From NCBI GenBank assembly GCA_024400425.1, contig JAKSMV010000011.1, positions 24,302 through 88,301 of the forward strand: a stretch of DNA of 64,000 bases, read 5' to 3'. The notes under the pieces were generated by a model. The model worked only from the letters and a program-made list of their open reading frames with translations, searched no databases and was not told where the DNA came from. Each line of letters opens with the position of its first letter. Positions within the stretch are counted from its first letter, which is position 1. This document shows positions 41,042-49,926 of the stretch, piece by piece. Both the position numbers and the translations under genes were made by a program. This DNA is from Bacteroidales bacterium (GTDB lineage Bacteria; Bacteroidota; Bacteroidia; Bacteroidales; F082).

Positions 41042-43261
41042 ATGAATTATAGAAATTTGCTACTCAGCTTGTTCCTTATTGTCGGAACAATTTCGGCTAC
41101 GGCCCAGGAAAAGAAAAATGTTGAATTGGAAGACCTTTATGTGCGCTCTACCTTCGCGCAAAGAAGCGTCCGTGGCATGAATTCCATGAAAGATGGTAAG
41201 ACCTACGGCTCTTTCGAAAAAGGCGCCCTGAACATCTACAACTACAAGACGGGCAAGCTGGTGAACACCTTGTTCTCCATCAACGACCTCGTTTTGCCGG
41301 GCGACACCCTGCCTATCCGCCTCCAGAATTACGAATTGAGCCAGAACGAAGACAAAGTGCTGTGCCTTACCGACATGGAGTACATCTACCGCCATTCGTT
41401 CCATGCCACTTATTATGTCTATGACATGAAGACCAAGACCTTGCAGCCGCTTTCTGAAAACGGCAAGCAGCGCCTCGCAACCTTCTCACCCGATGCTACC
41501 AAGGTGGCTTTCATGCGCGACAACAACCTCTTCATCAAGGACTTGGCTACAGGCGAAGAAAAGCAGTTTACCAACGACGGTCTCTACAATCATGTCATCA
41601 ACGGTGCTCCCGACTGGGTCTATGAAGAGGAATTCAGCTTCTCGCAAGGGTTCTATTGGTCGCCCGATAGCAAGAAGATTGCCTACTATCGTTTCGATGA
41701 ATCCAACGTGAAGGAGTTCCAGATGGAAGAATTTGAAGGTCTTTATCCTGACTGGTATAGCTTCAAATATCCAAAGGCTGGCGAAGATAACAGCGTTGTC
41801 GAAGTTTACGTTTATGACCTCGCAACCGGAAAGAGCGTGAAAATGGATACGGGCAAAGAAACCGACATTTATCTGCCACGCATCGGCTGGACCAAAGATG
41901 CCAACACCTTGGCCATCCAGCGCCTCAACCGCCATCAGAATCACCTCGAAATCCTTGCCGCCAACGCAACGACTGGCGAAAGCCGCGTTTTCTACGATGA
42001 AACCAACGATTGCTACATCGACATCACCGACGACTGGACTTTCGTTGACGATGGCAACACCTTCCTGATGACTTCCGAAAAGAGTGGCAACAACCACATC
42101 TACATGTATCTCATGGACGGCACGCCCGTCAAGCAGCTGACCACCGGTAACTGGGATGTGACCCAAGTATATGGTTTCGATGGCAAGGAAGTCTATTTCC
42201 AGGCTGCCAAGAAATCGCACATCGAGCGTCAGATTTACGCTGTTGACCTGAAAGGCAACATCCGCGAGGTGATAGGTCTGGAAGGCACCAACAACGCACG
42301 TTTCAGTAACGACTTCTCATACCTTATTAATATAAACTCCACGGCAAGCCATCCGAACCAATATGTGCTCTACGACAAGAAGGGTAGGGTAGTGCGTGTG
42401 CTTGAGGACAATCACCAGCTTGTCGAGAAGATTAAGGATTACAATTTGGGCGAAAAGTCGTTCTTCACCATCAGCGACCCCGCTTTCGTGATGCCTGACG
42501 GAACACAAGCCGAAATTGACGCTTGGCAGATTCTCCCTCCTGATTTCGACCCGAACAAGAAATATCCTGTCTTGATTTACGTTTACGGCGGTCCTGGCTA
42601 TCAGACCGTGAACAATTCATGGGCCGACAGCGATTTCTGGTGGATGCAGCTTTTGGCACAGCACGGTATCATCAGCGTGTCTATTAATAATAGAGGTAGC
42701 GGCGCTCAGGGCGAAATGTTCAAGAAGATGACTTACCTGCAACTCGGCAAATACGAAACCGAAGACATGATTACCCTTGCCAAGTACATGGCCAAGAAAC
42801 CTTACGTTGATGCAGAGCGTATCGGTATTTATGGCTGGAGCTATGGTGGTTTCATGGCTGCCAACGGCATCACCAAAGGCTCGGAGGTCATCAGCACAGC
42901 TGTGTCGGTGGCACCTGTCACCAACTGGCGCTATTACGACAATGTCTATACCGAACGTTTCATGCGCACCCCACAGGAAAACCCGGAGGGCTACGACCTG
43001 AATTCGCCAGTTCATAATACCGCTATGATTAAGGGTAACTACCTGCTTTGCCACGGCAGCGGCGACGATAACGTGCATTATCAGAACGCCATGGAACTCA
43101 TCAAGGCCATGATTTCGAACGAAAAGCAGTTCGACCTGATGATTTACCCGAACAAGAATCACGGCATCTATGGCGATTATGAATATGGCGACGGCGAATG
43201 CCGTATGCACTTGTTCAACAAGATTGACAGTTTCTTGTTTAGACATTTGCTTGGTGAATGA
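41042..43261 (+). CDS. Dipeptidyl-peptidase IV-type S9 peptidase
   Basis: A 739-residue exported serine peptidase with signal peptide ending TISATAQ. An N-terminal eight-bladed propeller is followed by the alpha/beta-hydrolase domain with GWSYGGF and nucleophile S600, HGSGDDNVHYQN (D675/D676) and KNHGIYG with H707. The double-acid motif DWVYEEEF, which holds the substrate N terminus, is present, marking the DPP-IV (S9B) subgroup that cuts X-Pro dipeptides. ATG 41042 fits the signal peptide and the promoter at 41014-41021. Confidence 0.93.
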   Translation: MNYRNLLLSLFLIVGTISATAQEKKNVELEDLYVRSTFAQRSVRGMNSMKDGKTYGSFEKGALNIYNYKTGKLVNTLFSINDLVLPGDTLPIRLQNYELSQNEDKVLCLTDMEYIYRHSFHATYYVYDMKTKTLQPLSENGKQRLATFSPDATKVAFMRDNNLFIKDLATGEEKQFTNDGLYNHVINGAPDWVYEEEFSFSQGFYWSPDSKKIAYYRFDESNVKEFQMEEFEGLYPDWYSFKYPKAGEDNSVVEVYVYDLATGKSVKMDTGKETDIYLPRIGWTKDANTLAIQRLNRHQNHLEILAANATTGESRVFYDETNDCYIDITDDWTFVDDGNTFLMTSEKSGNNHIYMYLMDGTPVKQLTTGNWDVTQVYGFDGKEVYFQAAKKSHIERQIYAVDLKGNIREVIGLEGTNNARFSNDFSYLININSTASHPNQYVLYDKKGRVVRVLEDNHQLVEKIKDYNLGEKSFFTISDPAFVMPDGTQAEIDAWQILPPDFDPNKKYPVLIYVYGGPGYQTVNNSWADSDFWWMQLLAQHGIISVSINNRGSGAQGEMFKKMTYLQLGKYETEDMITLAKYMAKKPYVDAERIGIYGWSYGGFMAANGITKGSEVISTAVSVAPVTNWRYYDNVYTERFMRTPQENPEGYDLNSPVHNTAMIKGNYLLCHGSGDDNVHYQNAMELIKAMISNEKQFDLMIYPNKNHGIYGDYEYGDGECRMHLFNKIDSFLFRHLLGE

Positions 43262-43311
43262 AAGCGATGAGGTGCCTGGCGATGGTTTTTTGAGATATTT
43301 TGAATAAAATA

Positions 43312-43342
43312 GTTGTTCGTAACAAAAAATTATCTACTTTTG
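43312..43342 (+). promoter_or_regulatory. Promoter of rpsU
   Basis: GTTG (43312-43315), exact 19-bp spacer, TACTTTTG (43335-43342). The mRNA leader would be about 50 nt. Confidence 0.6.
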
Positions 43343-43398
43343 CGCCCTCAAAACTAACAAATTAGTATTAACCATTTAAAAGAAGGAAGTGTTTTAAA

Positions 43399-43596
43399 AT
43401 GATTATTGTTCCTGTAAAAGAAGGCGAAAGCATCGATAGAGCTTTGAAGCGCTACAAGAGAAAGTATGAAAAGACCGGCGTCGTGAAAGAACTGCGTAAG
43501 CGTCAACAATTCGACAAGCCATCAGTCATTCACCGTGCTAACATGATGAAGGCTATCTATGTCCAGAAACTCCGTGAGGCTGAAGCTAATCAATAA
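43399..43596 (+). CDS. rpsU: 30S ribosomal protein S21
   Basis: A 65-residue basic protein beginning MIIVPVKEGESIDRALKRYK, the S21 signature. It takes part in mRNA recognition near the 3' end of 16S rRNA. It leads a conserved Bacteroidota order followed by a xerC-like gene and hpf, but a strong terminator lies directly after it. Confidence 0.95.
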   Translation: MIIVPVKEGESIDRALKRYKRKYEKTGVVKELRKRQQFDKPSVIHRANMMKAIYVQKLREAEANQ

Positions 43597-43629
43597 TTCG
43601 CCAGACTAGGGAAATAATTTTTTTAGAGA

Positions 43630-43684
43630 AAACTTCGGTGTATATTAGTTTTTATTACTAATTTTACACCGAAGTTTTTTTTTT
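43630..43684 (+). terminator. Terminator between rpsU and the recombinase gene
   Basis: AAACTTCGGTGTA pairs with TACACCGAAGTTT (43665-43677) over an inner ATTAGT/ACTAAT stem, followed by T10 that ends exactly at the recombinase ATG. Downstream genes must rely on read-through or another promoter. Confidence 0.85.
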
Positions 43685-44560
43685 ATGTCCATCGACCAGT
43701 TCATATCGTATCTCGAAACCGAAAAACGCTACTCGGTTCTCACGCTGCAAGCCTACCGTCGCGACTTGGAGCAGTTCCGCTCTTACCTTATGTCGCAGTA
43801 CGATCTTGACGACCTCGCCCTGGCGACAACACCGATGGTCAAGTCGTTCGTCGTCGAGCTTAAGAAAGATGGAATTGCCAACCGTAGCATTAACCGTAAA
43901 GTGTCGGCTTTGCGTTCGTTCTACAAGTATTGCTTGCGAGAAGATGCCATAAAGACGACCCCGATGACGACGGTCAAGGCGCTGAAGCAACCTAAGCAAA
44001 CCGTCAAGTTCGTAACCGAGAACGATATAAATAAGGTGCACTTTTCTGATGACGACAGTTTTCAGGCCAAGCGCGACGAATTGATTTTTGAACTGCTGTA
44101 TCAGACGGGTATGCGCCAGGCTGAGCTTCGTGGCTTGCGTGATGCCGATATTGACAAGTTCGGCTTGAAGGTTAAAATCCACGGTAAGCGCAATAAAGAG
44201 CGGATCGTTCCGTTACAAAAGAGTCTTGCGGAGATGATCGGCCATTACCAAATCTTGCGTGATGCGCAGTTTCCGGAAAAAGCCGACCGACTCTTGCTTA
44301 ACGACAAAGGAGAAGCCATGACCGCAAACTTCGTATATAATAAGGTGCACCAGATGCTTGAAGGCGCGACCACGCTGAAGCAGAAAAGCCCGCACGTCTT
44401 GCGGCACACCTTTGCAACCCATTTGCTTGACGAGGGCGCTAGTCTTGTGGCCATACAAAAGCTGCTCGGACACAAAGATTTGGCGACCACTCAGGTATAT
44501 GCTCACTATACGATAGAACAACTTAAACATATTCATAAACAAGCCCACCCGAAAGGGTGA
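43685..44560 (+). CDS. XerC-like tyrosine recombinase
   Basis: A 291-residue recombinase. The N-terminal SAM-like domain has LTLQAYRRDLEQFRSYL; catalytic motifs are TGMRQAEL (Arg I), HGKRNKERIVPL (Lys), HVLRHTFATHLL (HxxR), LLGHKDLATTQVYAHY (His and Tyr nucleophile). Length and location between rpsU and hpf match the chromosomal Xer-type gene of Bacteroidales rather than an integrase of a mobile element. ATG 43685 follows the rpsU terminator T-run immediately. Confidence 0.9.
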   Translation: MSIDQFISYLETEKRYSVLTLQAYRRDLEQFRSYLMSQYDLDDLALATTPMVKSFVVELKKDGIANRSINRKVSALRSFYKYCLREDAIKTTPMTTVKALKQPKQTVKFVTENDINKVHFSDDDSFQAKRDELIFELLYQTGMRQAELRGLRDADIDKFGLKVKIHGKRNKERIVPLQKSLAEMIGHYQILRDAQFPEKADRLLLNDKGEAMTANFVYNKVHQMLEGATTLKQKSPHVLRHTFATHLLDEGASLVAIQKLLGHKDLATTQVYAHYTIEQLKHIHKQAHPKG

Positions 44561-44581
44561 AGTAAAAAGAAAGGAACAATT

Positions 44582-44878
44582 ATGAAAGTAACGATTAACC
44601 CAGTCCACTTCAAGGCTGATTCAAAACTTGAAGAATTCATTACGCAAAAGATCGAGAAAGTTTGCGCAAAGTACAATGAAGTCATCAATGCAGAAGTGTC
44701 GCTCAAACTCGACAATACCGACACGCCGGAGAATAAGATTGCCGACATTCGTCTCGTCTTGAAGGGTGATGATTTGTTCGCAAGTAAGCAAAGTAAGACT
44801 TTCGAGGAGTCAATCGACACTGCTGTTGATGCTTTAAAGAAGCAATTAGAGAAATATAAGGGCAAAATTGTCAAGTGA
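44582..44878 (+). CDS. hpf: Ribosome hibernation-promoting factor (short HPF/RaiA)
   Basis: A 98-residue S30AE-domain protein: VTINPVHFKADSKLEEFITQ and DIRLVLKGDDLFASK. It binds the decoding centre of idle ribosomes in stationary phase; the short form lacks the long C-terminal extension. It starts 21 nt after the recombinase stop. Confidence 0.92.
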   Translation: MKVTINPVHFKADSKLEEFITQKIEKVCAKYNEVINAEVSLKLDNTDTPENKIADIRLVLKGDDLFASKQSKTFEESIDTAVDALKKQLEKYKGKIVK

Positions 44879-44945
44879 TAAAATGCTGATAAATAGTTTT
44901 TTAATGGTAAAATGTGATTTTTTTTGAAAAAAAAGCACAAAAAGC

Positions 44946-44976
44946 ATTGCCATGTCCGTAAAACTATGTATTTTTG
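44946..44976 (+). promoter_or_regulatory. Promoter of the tRNA/tuf unit
   Basis: ATTG (44946-44949), exact 19-bp spacer, TATTTTTG (44969-44976), 61 nt upstream of the first tRNA. Confidence 0.6.
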
Positions 44977-45037
44977 CACACCCTTTCAGAGATGAGGGGT
45001 GTGCTTCTTTAAAGAGGCAGAGGTTCTTTAAAATAAT

Positions 45038-45110
45038 GCCGGTATAACTCAGTTGGTAGAGTAGCTGATTTGTAATCAGCCTGTCGGCGGTTCGAGTCCG
45101 TCTACCGGCT
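45038..45110 (+). tRNA. tRNA-Thr (TGT)
   Basis: Acceptor GCCGGTA/TACCGGC, anticodon loop TTTGTAA in stem GCTGA/TCAGC, discriminator T. CCA not encoded. Confidence 0.94.
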
Positions 45111-45123
45111 CTGTTAAAAAAGC

Positions 45124-45205
45124 GGGGGAGTCGCATAGTGGCAATTGCAACAGACTGTAAATCTGTCCTCGGATGAGTTCGGTGGTTCGAGTCCACCTTC
45201 CCCCA
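45124..45205 (+). tRNA. tRNA-Tyr (GTA)
   Basis: Class II tRNA with long variable arm; acceptor GGGGGAG/TTCCCCC, anticodon loop CTGTAAA in stem CAGA/TCTG, discriminator A. Confidence 0.93.
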
Positions 45206-45221
45206 CAGATCAAGCGGACAA

Positions 45222-45294
45222 GCGGAAGTAGCTCATTTGGCAGAGCGAAAGCCTTCCAAGCTTTAGGTGGCGGGTTCGAGCCCCGTCTTCCGCT
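45222..45294 (+). tRNA. tRNA-Gly (TCC)
   Basis: Acceptor GCGGAAG/CTTCCGC, anticodon loop CTTCCAA in stem AAAGC/GCTTT, discriminator T. Confidence 0.94.
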
Positions 45295-45306
45295 CAGATG
45301 AAACAA

Positions 45307-45378
45307 GCCGATGTAGCTCAGCGGTAGAGCACTTCCTTGGTAAGGAAGGGGTCGGGAGTTCAATTCTCCCCATCGGCT
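45307..45378 (+). tRNA. tRNA-Thr (GGT)
   Basis: Acceptor GCCGATG/CATCGGC, anticodon loop TTGGTAA in stem CTTCC/GGAAG, discriminator T. It is the last of four tRNAs before tuf. Confidence 0.94.
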
Positions 45379-45431
45379 CGATTTTTTATGTAAGAAAATA
45401 AAGAGTTTTACACCTTAAATAAGAAATAAAA

Positions 45432-46622
45432 ATGGCAAAAGAAAAATTCGAAAGAAGTAAACCGCACGTCAACATCGGTACTATTGGCCACGTTGACCAC
45501 GGCAAGACCACTTTGACAGCTGCTATCACACTGCACCTTGCAAAGAAGGGTCTGTCAGAAGTCAAGTCATTTGACTCAATCGACTCAGCTCCAGAAGAAA
45601 AGGAAAGAGGTATTACCATCAATACAGCTCACGTTGAGTACCAGACCGAAAATCGTCACTATGCTCACGTTGACTGCCCTGGCCACGCTGACTATGTTAA
45701 GAACATGGTTACTGGTGCTGCTCAGATGGATGGTGCTATCATCGTTGTCGCTGCTACCGATGGTCCTATGCCACAAACCCGTGAGCACATCCTGCTCGCT
45801 CGTCAGGTTGGTGTGCCTCGTCTGGTTGTGTTCTTGAACAAGTGCGACCTTGTTGATGATGAAGAGTTGCTCGAATTGGTTGAAATGGAAGTCCGTGACC
45901 TCCTTGGCAAGTATGAATTCGATGCTGACAATACTCCTATCATCCGCGGTTCAGCTCTGGGTGCTTTGAACGATGACCCAACTTGGGCTCCAAAAATTGA
46001 TGAATTGATGGAAGCTTGCGATACCTGGATTCCAGAACCACAACGCGCTGTTGATAAACCATTCTTGATGCCTATCGAAGATGTGTTCTCAATCACAGGT
46101 CGTGGTACCGTTGCTACCGGTCGTATCGAAACTGGTGTCATCCACGTTGGTGATCCTGTTGATATCCTCGGTATGGGTGCTGAAAAGCTGAAATCAGTTG
46201 TTACCGGTGTCGAAATGTTCCGTAAGATTTTGGACGAAGGTGAAGCTGGCGATAATGCTGGTCTGCTGCTCCGCGGTATCGACAAGGACGAAATCCGTCG
46301 TGGTATGGTTATCGCAAAGCCAGGTTCAGTGAAGCCTTACAGCCACTTCAAGGGTCAGGTCTATGTCCTGTCAAAAGAAGAAGGCGGTCGTCACACCCCA
46401 TTCCGTAACAAGTATCGTCCTCAGTTCTACTTCAGAACCACTGACGTTACCGGTGAAATCACCCTCCCAGAAGGTATGGAAATGGTTATGCCTGGTGACC
46501 ACGTCACTATCGATGTTAAGCTGATTGCTGAAATCGCTATGGATAAGGGTCTCCGCTTCGCTATCCGTGAAGGTGGTCGTACCGTTGGTTCCGGTCAAGT
46601 TATCGAAATCATTGACGATTAA
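45432..46622 (+). CDS. tuf: Translation elongation factor Tu
   Basis: A 396-residue GTPase that brings aminoacyl-tRNA to the ribosome. GTP motifs: [14 protein letters not shown] (P loop), DCPGHADYV (G3) and NKCDLVD (G4). All three domains are complete. It is embedded between tRNA genes, as usual in Bacteroidota, which suggests a joint tRNA-tuf-secE-nusG transcript. Confidence 0.98.
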   Translation: MAKEKFERSKPHVNIGTIGHVDHGKTTLTAAITLHLAKKGLSEVKSFDSIDSAPEEKERGITINTAHVEYQTENRHYAHVDCPGHADYVKNMVTGAAQMDGAIIVVAATDGPMPQTREHILLARQVGVPRLVVFLNKCDLVDDEELLELVEMEVRDLLGKYEFDADNTPIIRGSALGALNDDPTWAPKIDELMEACDTWIPEPQRAVDKPFLMPIEDVFSITGRGTVATGRIETGVIHVGDPVDILGMGAEKLKSVVTGVEMFRKILDEGEAGDNAGLLLRGIDKDEIRRGMVIAKPGSVKPYSHFKGQVYVLSKEEGGRHTPFRNKYRPQFYFRTTDVTGEITLPEGMEMVMPGDHVTIDVKLIAEIAMDKGLRFAIREGGRTVGSGQVIEIIDD

Positions 46623-46638
46623 TAAATCAAAACATAAA

Positions 46639-46666
46639 GTAGGGGTGAGGTAAAACTTACCCCTAC
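46639..46666 (+). terminator. Hairpin after tuf, weak terminator or processing site
   Basis: GTAGGGGT pairs with ACCCCTAC around a 12-nt loop. There is no T-run, so it may be a processing or attenuation structure ahead of tRNA-Trp. Confidence 0.5.
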
Positions 46667-46671
46667 CTAAT

Positions 46672-46744
46672 ACGGGCGTAGCTCAGTTGGTAGAGCATCG
46701 GTCTCCAAAACCGAGTGTCGAGAGTTCGAGCCTTTCCGCCCGTG
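46672..46744 (+). tRNA. tRNA-Trp (CCA)
   Basis: Acceptor ACGGGCG/CGCCCGT, anticodon loop CTCCAAA in stem CGGT/ACCG, discriminator G as expected for Trp. Located between tuf and secE. Confidence 0.94.
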
Positions 46745-46770
46745 CTTTTTTAATAAGATTCAGTAAAAAG

Positions 46771-46959
46771 ATGAAACTGGTAAACTACATTAAAGAGTGC
46801 TACACCGAGTTAAAGGAAAAGGTTACTTGGCCTACTTGGAAAGAGTTACAAAGTAGCGTTATTGTTGTGTCCATTGCTTCCCTGATTATCGCCCTCGTGG
46901 TGTTCTTGATGGACTTTTCTTTTCAACACTTGTTGGAAGCTTTCTATAAGTTCTTATAA
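46771..46959 (+). CDS. secE: Protein translocase subunit SecE
   Basis: A 62-residue single-span membrane protein: amphipathic start with YTELKEKVTWPTWKELQSS, then SVIVVSIASLIIALVVFLMD. This is the short SecE that clamps SecY. ATG 46771 is used; the upstream open frame runs through the tRNA-Trp gene. Confidence 0.93.
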   Translation: MKLVNYIKECYTELKEKVTWPTWKELQSSVIVVSIASLIIALVVFLMDFSFQHLLEAFYKFL

Positions 46960-47012
46960 GTGTTAGTTGAATCTTGGTTTATCTGTAATTTACATTTTAA
47001 CCTCACAAAACG

Positions 47013-47567
47013 ATGAGCAACACTTCAGAAAAGAAATGGTATGTTGTTAGGGCGATGGGTGGTAAGGAAAAAAAGGTTAAAGAATACCTTGAGTCCGAAA
47101 TCAAGCGCCTTAACTATCAGGATCGTATCTTTAATGTGTTGATCCCAACTGAAAAGTATATCGACGTAAAGAATGGTAAACGTGTGACGAAGGAACGCAT
47201 CCTTTTCACAGGTTATGTTTATGTCGAGGCTATTCTGGATGGAGAAGTTGCGCATGTTATCAAGGATGTTCCAAATGTCCTTGGTTTCTTGGGCGATGGA
47301 AAAGGCTCTGAACCTGCCCCTGTCCGTACCGAAGAGATGAATCGTATTCTCGGAAGAATGGATGAGATGCAGAATCTTGGCGCTGAAAATAGTATTCCCT
47401 TTAAGGTTGGTCTCTCAGTCATTGTTACTGATGGTCCATTCAACACTTTTAGTGGTATTATTGAAGAAGTCAACACCGAACGCCAGACTCTTCGAGTTTC
47501 TATTAAGTTGTTCGGTAGGGTTACTCCGTTGGAATTGAGTTATACTCAGGTGAAGTTGGAGTGCTAA
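47013..47567 (+). CDS. nusG: Transcription termination/antitermination factor NusG
   Basis: A 184-residue protein with the NGN domain (KKWYVVRAMGGKEKKVKEYL, ILFTGYVYVEAILDGE) and C-terminal KOW domain (VIVTDGPFNTFSGIIEEVN). It binds RNA polymerase and couples it to Rho or ribosomes. Standard position before rplK. Confidence 0.96.
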   Translation: MSNTSEKKWYVVRAMGGKEKKVKEYLESEIKRLNYQDRIFNVLIPTEKYIDVKNGKRVTKERILFTGYVYVEAILDGEVAHVIKDVPNVLGFLGDGKGSEPAPVRTEEMNRILGRMDEMQNLGAENSIPFKVGLSVIVTDGPFNTFSGIIEEVNTERQTLRVSIKLFGRVTPLELSYTQVKLEC

Positions 47568-47619
47568 GTTGTAGATTGTATTAAATGTTGCCTAACAATT
47601 AAAAAGGAAGAATTTAAAA

Positions 47620-48066
47620 ATGGCAAAAGAAGTAAGCGGATTAATTAAACTGCAAATTAAAGGAGGAGCCGCGAATCCCGCTCCACCGGTTGGACCTGCT
47701 TTGGGTTCAAAGGGTGTGAATATTATGGAATTCTGCAAGCAGTTCAATGCCCGTACACAGGATCAGGCTGGTAAGGTTTTACCAGTTATCATCACTGTTT
47801 ACAAGGACAAGTCTTTCGATTTCATCGTTAAGGCTTCCCCAGTGGCAGTCTCCATCGTTGAAATGGCAAAAATCAAGGGCGGTTCTAAGGAACCTAACCG
47901 TACGAAAGTCGGTTCGTTGACTTGGGATCAAGTTCGTGAAATTGCCACTAATAAGATGAAGGACATGAATTGCTTCACAGTTGAATCAGCCATGTCAATG
48001 GTGGCTGGTACTGCCCGTAGTATGGGAGTGAAGATTACAGGCGAATCACCTTTAAAGAAAGATTAA
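47620..48066 (+). CDS. rplK: 50S ribosomal protein L11
   Basis: A 148-residue L11: [20 protein letters not shown] at the start, then [15 protein letters not shown] and the RNA-binding C-terminal domain. It forms the GTPase-associated centre and is needed for RelA activation by stalled ribosomes. First gene of the rplKAJL run. Confidence 0.97.
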   Translation: MAKEVSGLIKLQIKGGAANPAPPVGPALGSKGVNIMEFCKQFNARTQDQAGKVLPVIITVYKDKSFDFIVKASPVAVSIVEMAKIKGGSKEPNRTKVGSLTWDQVREIATNKMKDMNCFTVESAMSMVAGTARSMGVKITGESPLKKD

Positions 48067-48105
48067 GTCTTTCATGCATTTGTAGAACAAAAAAAAGTTA
48101 GTTAA

Positions 48106-48801
48106 ATGTCAAAAGTTACTAAACAACGGAAAGAAGCTTTAGCTAAGTTCGACAAAAGCAAGAGTTACTCCTTGAGTGAAGCGGTTAATATCGTAAAACA
48201 AATCACTTACACCAAATTTGATGCTTCAGTTGACTTGAACATCCGTTTGGGTGTTGACCCACGTAAGGCCAATCAAATGGTCCGTGGTTCTGTCACCCTG
48301 CCTCACGGTACTGGTAAAGTCGTGCGCGTTCTGGTTCTTTGCAATCCGGACAAGGCTCAAGAAGCTTTAGACGCTGGTGCAGATTATGTCGGCTTGGATG
48401 AATACATCCAGAAGATTAAGGAAGGTTGGACCGATATTGACGTTGTGATCACTACTCCTAACATTATGCCTAAAGTTGGTGCTCTTGGCCGTATCCTCGG
48501 TCCCCGTGGATTGATGCCAAACCCAAAGACAGGCACTGTTACGATGGATGTCGCAAAGGCTGTTCAAGAAGTTAAAGCCGGTAAGATCGACTTCAAGGTT
48601 GACAAGTACGGTATCATCAATGCTGCAGTCGCAAAAGTCAGTTTCTCTCCTGAACAAATTTTTGATAACGCCAAGGAACTTATCCAAACCGTTATCAAGT
48701 TGAAACCAGCTGCTGCTAAAGGTACATACATGAAGAGTGTCTATATCTCTAGCACCATGAGTCCAGGTGTGCAAATCGATGTTAAATCTGTAGGTATCTA
48801 A
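48106..48801 (+). CDS. rplA: 50S ribosomal protein L1
   Basis: A 231-residue L1 with signature [20 protein letters not shown] and [20 protein letters not shown]. It forms the mobile L1 stalk; in many bacteria it also represses its own operon. The gap to rplK is 39 nt. Confidence 0.97.
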   Translation: MSKVTKQRKEALAKFDKSKSYSLSEAVNIVKQITYTKFDASVDLNIRLGVDPRKANQMVRGSVTLPHGTGKVVRVLVLCNPDKAQEALDAGADYVGLDEYIQKIKEGWTDIDVVITTPNIMPKVGALGRILGPRGLMPNPKTGTVTMDVAKAVQEVKAGKIDFKVDKYGIINAAVAKVSFSPEQIFDNAKELIQTVIKLKPAAAKGTYMKSVYISSTMSPGVQIDVKSVGI

Positions 48802-48821
48802 TTTTTGAAAGGAAGATTGAA

Positions 48822-49343
48822 ATGAGAAAAGAAGATAAACAAGTCCTCATCGATTCCATGCTTAGCGAATTGCAAGCTTGCCCTAATTTCTATCTGACTG
48901 ATGTTTCAGACCTCAATGCTGAAAAGACCAGCCAGTTAAGAAGACAATGCTTTAACAGCGGTATTAAAATGCTCGTCGTCAAGAACGCCCTTTTCCAAAA
49001 GGCCATGCAACAGATGGGTAAAGATTACGATAATCTTTATGACGTTCTTAAGGGTTCTACAGCCATCATGTTCTGCGAGACCGGCAACGCTCCTGCAAAA
49101 CTGATCAAGAACTTCCGTAAGACCTGCGACCGTCCTATCCTGAAGGGCGCTTTCATCGAAGAGTGCTGCTATGTGGGTGACAATATGATTGATGCCCTCT
49201 GCAACATCAAGTCGAAGAACGACCTTATTGCCGATGTCATTGCTCTGTTGCAATCGCCTGCTAAGAACGTTATTAGCGCATTGCAAAGCGGTGGCCACAA
49301 GTTGAGTGGTATTCTTGAAACCCTCTCTGAAAAACCAGAATAA
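48822..49343 (+). CDS. rplJ: 50S ribosomal protein L10
   Basis: A 173-residue L10: KEDKQVLIDSMLSELQACPN at the start and the conserved LRRQCFNSGIKMLVVKNALF. It anchors L12 dimers at the stalk base. It begins only 20 nt after rplA, so there is no room for the long L10 autoregulatory leader known in other phyla. Confidence 0.96.
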   Translation: MRKEDKQVLIDSMLSELQACPNFYLTDVSDLNAEKTSQLRRQCFNSGIKMLVVKNALFQKAMQQMGKDYDNLYDVLKGSTAIMFCETGNAPAKLIKNFRKTCDRPILKGAFIEECCYVGDNMIDALCNIKSKNDLIADVIALLQSPAKNVISALQSGGHKLSGILETLSEKPE

Positions 49344-49408
49344 AAAAATGGATGTATTGCATCCGCAAACAAAAAGTCAATTATTAACAATTAAAAAATA
49401 AAAGTAAA

Positions 49409-49786
49409 ATGGCAGATCTTAAAGCTTTTGCTGAACAATTAGTGAATCTTAGCGTGAAGGAAGTAAACGAACTCGCTACCATTTTGAAAGAAGAATACGG
49501 TATTGAACCTGCTGCTGCTGCTGTCGCAGTCGCTGCTCCTGCTGCTGGTGGTGAAGCCGCCGCTGCTGAAGAAAAGACTTCTTTCGATGTCATCCTGAAG
49601 AGCGCTGGCGCTCAGAAGTTGGCAGTCGTCAAATTGGTGAAGGAACTCACAAGCCTCGGTCTGAAGGAAGCTAAGGAACTCGTTGACGCAGCTCCTAAGG
49701 CTATCAAGGAAGGCGTGAGCAAAGACGAAGCTAATGCACTGAAGGCTCAACTCGAAGAAGCTGGTGCAGAAGTCGAAGTGAAATAA
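49409..49786 (+). CDS. rplL: 50S ribosomal protein L7/L12
   Basis: A 125-residue L12: N-terminal dimerisation helices, an alanine-rich hinge (about 37-55), and the factor-binding C-terminal domain with [20 protein letters not shown] and [11 protein letters not shown]. Present in several copies per ribosome; recruits elongation factors. Confidence 0.97.
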   Translation: MADLKAFAEQLVNLSVKEVNELATILKEEYGIEPAAAAVAVAAPAAGGEAAAAEEKTSFDVILKSAGAQKLAVVKLVKELTSLGLKEAKELVDAAPKAIKEGVSKDEANALKAQLEEAGAEVEVK

Positions 49787-49808
49787 TTAGGATTTATTTC
49801 CGCATTAA

Positions 49809-49850
49809 CGGCATTCAACCTCAGTCCCCACAGGGGCTGAGGTTTGTGCC
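49809..49850 (+). terminator. Hairpin with T-run between rplL and rpoB (attenuator-type)
   Basis: CGGCA and AACCTCAG/CTGAGGTT with CCCC/GGGG pair in two nested stems with small internal mismatches, followed by GATTTTT. It lies 77 nt before rpoB and would reduce RNA polymerase gene expression relative to ribosomal protein genes. Confidence 0.7.
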
Positions 49851-49926
49851 GATTTTTCGCTTATATCGATAAGCACCCGAAATTTTCGTTCGTCTTTCCC
49901 TTTTTTCACCTAAAAAATTTAATACT

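Noticed and set aside
43685..44560. Mobile-element integrase
   Set aside because: Position between rpsU and hpf and XerC-like motifs indicate a resident chromosomal recombinase; no attachment-site duplication was seen near the tRNAs.
49350..49364. Small hairpin GGATG/CATCC between rplJ and rplL
   Set aside because: Only five base pairs and no T-run; too weak to call a terminator.
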